From positions 1-63,661 of the forward strand of contig CAJOHZ010000009.1 of NCBI GenBank assembly GCA_905234695.1: a stretch of DNA of 63,661 nucleotides, given 5' to 3'. The DNA comes from an uncultured Bacteroidales bacterium. Its GTDB lineage: Bacteria; Bacteroidota; Bacteroidia; Bacteroidales; P3. Positions 61,118 to 63,661 of the stretch are shown here, piece by piece; position 1 is the stretch's first letter, and every line of letters starts with the position of its first letter. The notes under the pieces are model-generated. The model saw only the letters and a list, made by a program, of their open reading frames with translations. It was not told where the DNA came from and did not search any database. The position numbers were made by a program, and so were the translations under genes.

Positions 61118-62169
61118 CTATTCCACCAGCAGTTTCTTGGTTGTACGGCCGGCGGCAGTGGTCACCACCACCACGTACATCCCTTTGGGGTAGGCCGTAA
61201 GGTCGAGGCGCGCATACTGTGCTTCCACCTTGCGCTGCTCCACCAGCTGCCCTTGTGCGTTATATACCTCCACCGTGTGGATGCGGAACGCCGAGAAGAG
61301 CGATGCCTCCGTGGTGGCGGGGTTGGGATACAGGGTGTGTGCTGCTCTGCCAAGCGGGTGGGCTGCGTGACATCCAGCACTATCCCCGTGGTGTCGAATA
61401 TCGGGAAGATAAGTAGACCAGTCCCCCTGTGCGGCTGAATTTCTTCTCCACGTATACCTATAAATCCGTGGTCGTCCAAAAGTTCTCTCCGAATAATGCG
61501 TGACGATGTATACGGTCCGCCAGAATCTTCGTAGACAATTTTCCATAAACGTGTTTCTGGATGGGCGTACTTATGATAATCGTTGGTATCCTTATGGTTA
61601 TTAAGCTCAGTGCCGGCCACATAGAAAGAGTCCGAGACAGTGACGGCACTGTCGAAATACACCTCGTAGATATAAGGATAGTACAGCATTGTAGGGTTTG
61701 AGGTGTGTATCTGCAATCGGTATCGGGGCTGCACATCGTTCCAACACCCTTCCGCCAACAAGATAAGGGAATCGTCTGTGGGTTTGTATAGTTGCAAGTA
61801 TTCTGGTTCGCGTCCCGCTATGGTGGTATCTGCGTAATCCCTATACAAATTCTGATTGTCCATCCAGATATCCATTGCAGCCGCAACTCCGATAATCCGC
61901 AAAGTTGTGTCTATATATCGGTATGTGGCAAATATTACTGGACTAGTATGAAACGATTCAATGACAATTCCGAGTTTCTTGCCATCGGGATTGCCATAGG
62001 CCGATCTGCTTACCCTGAACCAATTGTCAAACCCGCCATAGTAATAAAACGTCGGATCCCTGGGGCCTTGGTAATGGTCGAAATAGGTGAATATTGTATC
62101 CACATGGTTTTGTGCCACCAACGGCAGAAATGCCAGCACCAGCATCAAAGAAAAAAATGTCTTTTTCAT
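61118..62169 (-). pseudogene. Frameshifted exported protein with T9SS sorting domain
   Basis: Frame A (start 62169) has the signal MKKTFFSLMLVLAFLPLVAQ and about 270 residues of an aromatic-rich domain. In frame A the end is nonsense, while another frame from about 61340 down to 61118 reads TLYPNPATTEASLFSAFRIHTVEVYNAQGQLVEQ, YPKGMYVVVVTTA and GRTTKKLLVE, a complete T9SS sorting domain. The two frames meet at a CACACACC run (61335-61341 on plus: GTGTGTG); one CA unit less would restore a single frame. It may be a true mutation, a switch, or an assembly error. Confidence 0.75.
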
Positions 62170-62187
62170 GGTATTATAAGTATTTGG

Positions 62188-63624
62188 TTATTCTTCACAC
62201 CGAATTTTAATTTCATAATCAATTCTTTCTGGGATTCGTTCCTCAAATTCGAAATCGTTGCTATACAAGTACAATGGCACATGCTCGTCTTTCAACCGAT
62301 AAGCCCTCACATCGGTCTGTATCTGTTGAACCGTCCCGCAATGCGGGAAAGCCTCCATTATTGGCTGCGTGTAGAATACCAGCTCCTTGGGATTGTCCTT
62401 TTTCCTTCCAACGGACACCCATTTGCTTTCCCCGTCGAAATTGTCATGGTGATAGAACCAACAGTTGTTCACAATGGTATACGGGATGGCGGCGGATGCC
62501 GGGATGCTGAACTCACCGAGTACGGTTTCCGGTGAACTCGGGGTGTTTGTTTCCGCCAGCACCTGCAACGTGGAAAACGGATGGCTGTATGTCAGGCTGT
62601 TGATGCCACAATCCCCATTGTTATAAACATACACCAATGAGTTGTATGCGCAGTAGGCACCCGGGGTGGTGATTGTGGTAGGGATGTCGAAGATATGGGT
62701 CACAATTCCATGGAGGTCCCCAGTATAGGGTGGGGCGGGGGGGATACAGGGAGGATACGACATTTCTGGCACATAGAAGAACGACGCGGTGGACACGCTG
62801 TCGCCATTGGCAGCGAACATCCGAAACGTGGGGTACATCGGATAGTTCCTCCCCTCACAAGGATTGGCGGATGCCGAATATCTATGGATTTCGTTATACA
62901 ACGTGCTCGAGGCAAACATGTTGTTTCGGTCGAAAACACGCATACTTATTCCTGAGTTATTGCCTTCAAAGGTTCCGCCCGTAACAATGTAATTGTCCGT
63001 AGTCACCACTTGGGTCATGGACTCTGTCTGGTTGCTGGGCAAGCCTGTGGAACTTCCTGTGGTGTATATCCAATTGTTGGTGTAGGGAAGCCCTATCATC
63101 TCGGCTGCACAGGCGATGCCTTTATCTATTCCCCCAACAAGAGCCAGATGGATATATTCGTTCATGTATTCAGGGCTGTCGAAAATCGTCAAATCGTTGA
63201 ATACTTTGACCTGTACAGTGTCATATGGTATATGGTTGGTATCACTAATCATATAATAATTGTCATAAATATGGTATCCACCACCGCCATAAAACATTGC
63301 CGCACAGTCGAACCAGCCCACAATTCCTCTGTCAAATTTGGTGTCCGTTCCACAAAAATAAACGATATCATCACGGATTTCGAAGTCCCTGATTTCATAC
63401 TTGCAATCCAAACTGGCCCATGACAAAATAAGATTGTTGTCGGCCAGAGCGAATCCGCAGCCCTCGGTTGTCTTAATGTAGCTGATGGTTTTTGGATATC
63501 CGTACTCTCGGATGATGGCGTTATCCACGGCTCCCGGCAACTGTACCGTTGCGAGTACATTCTGCTGCCCATAAGACACAAAGACAGGCAGCAGAAACAA
63601 AAGTAAGTAAACATTTTTTTTCAT
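62188..63624 (-). CDS. Large exported protein of unknown function
   Basis: This 478-residue protein has the signal peptide MKKNVYLLLFLLPVFVSYGQ. The body has repeats of strand-like segments with many Tyr, Asn and Gly (for example GGYHIYDNYYMISDTNHIPYDTVQVKVFNDLT, IVTGGTFEGNNSG) and several spaced Cys residues. This gives a beta-propeller-like look, without a family I can name. It lies directly upstream of the frameshifted T9SS gene, in an AT-richer patch, so the two probably form one accessory unit. It has no T9SS sorting domain itself. Confidence 0.65.
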   Translation of the reverse strand: MKKNVYLLLFLLPVFVSYGQQNVLATVQLPGAVDNAIIREYGYPKTISYIKTTEGCGFALADNNLILSWASLDCKYEIRDFEIRDDIVYFCGTDTKFDRGIVGWFDCAAMFYGGGGYHIYDNYYMISDTNHIPYDTVQVKVFNDLTIFDSPEYMNEYIHLALVGGIDKGIACAAEMIGLPYTNNWIYTTGSSTGLPSNQTESMTQVVTTDNYIVTGGTFEGNNSGISMRVFDRNNMFASSTLYNEIHRYSASANPCEGRNYPMYPTFRMFAANGDSVSTASFFYVPEMSYPPCIPPAPPYTGDLHGIVTHIFDIPTTITTPGAYCAYNSLVYVYNNGDCGINSLTYSHPFSTLQVLAETNTPSSPETVLGEFSIPASAAIPYTIVNNCWFYHHDNFDGESKWVSVGRKKDNPKELVFYTQPIMEAFPHCGTVQQIQTDVRAYRLKDEHVPLYLYSNDFEFEERIPERIDYEIKIRCEE

Positions 63625-63661
63625 GATGCAAGGATTTTGATTAATAAATTTGATTGTTTGA

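Overview
The window is a 63.7 kb stretch of a Bacteroidota chromosome, most likely an uncultured Bacteroidales gut or rumen type lineage. The evidence is: repeated TAnnTTTG (-7) promoter elements; the operon rpsF-rpsR-rplI; many SusC-like/TonB receptors, DUF4249, DUF4476, DUF3109 and C10 proteins; a PorT gene; and proteins with type IX secretion (T9SS) C-terminal sorting domains. Most genes are GC-rich housekeeping or envelope genes. AT-rich accessory patches lie at 1-2800, 26.1-27.4 kb, 49.6-50.3 kb and 61.4-63.7 kb. I see no rRNA, CRISPR array, insertion sequence or prophage.

Layout. 1-2730: two orphan Rhs C-terminal tips, each followed by a signal-peptide protein that is probably its immunity partner. 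2.8-3.15 kb: repeats and an imperfect palindrome. 3.1-6.6 kb: PHP and DRTGG proteins, a small conserved protein and twin outer-membrane barrels. 6.8-10.2 kb: a vitamin B12 uptake locus (cobalamin riboswitch, BtuB-like receptor, BtuG-like lipoprotein). 11.3-16.1 kb: mutS, six tRNAs, then rpsF-rpsR-rplI. 16.2-23.4 kb: small membrane protein, exported protein, RNase R, M3 peptidase and a coiled-coil lipoprotein. 23.5-30.4 kb: a strong promoter and a highly structured RNA, followed by a run of exported proteins: an LPP20-like protein, two paralogues, a repeat lipoprotein, a transglutaminase-like protein, a lipoprotein and a DUF4476 protein. 30.5-46.5 kb, all minus strand: uvrB, FAD oxidoreductase, porT, ansA, thioesterase, a two-component system, tRNA-Phe, lspA, DUF3109, a hydroxyacid dehydrogenase, a DUF4249/TonB receptor pair, an ion channel and an M16 protease. 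46.6-63.7 kb: tRNA-Gln, a TonB receptor, small exported proteins, a T9SS-exported C10 protease, a DUF819 permease, uvrA, a lytic transglycosylase, coaBC, rpoZ-like, bamD, a frameshifted T9SS cargo gene and a large exported protein.

How parts fit. The riboswitch, receptor and surface propeller form one B12-responsive import unit. PorT and the two sorting-domain proteins show a T9SS and its cargo. UvrA, UvrB and MutS cover DNA repair. The most novel-looking material is: the structured RNA with a stable-RNA-type promoter before the exported LPP20-like cluster; a shared extended promoter at all three tRNA loci; large intergenic palindromes at three accessory spots; and the displaced Rhs toxin tips.
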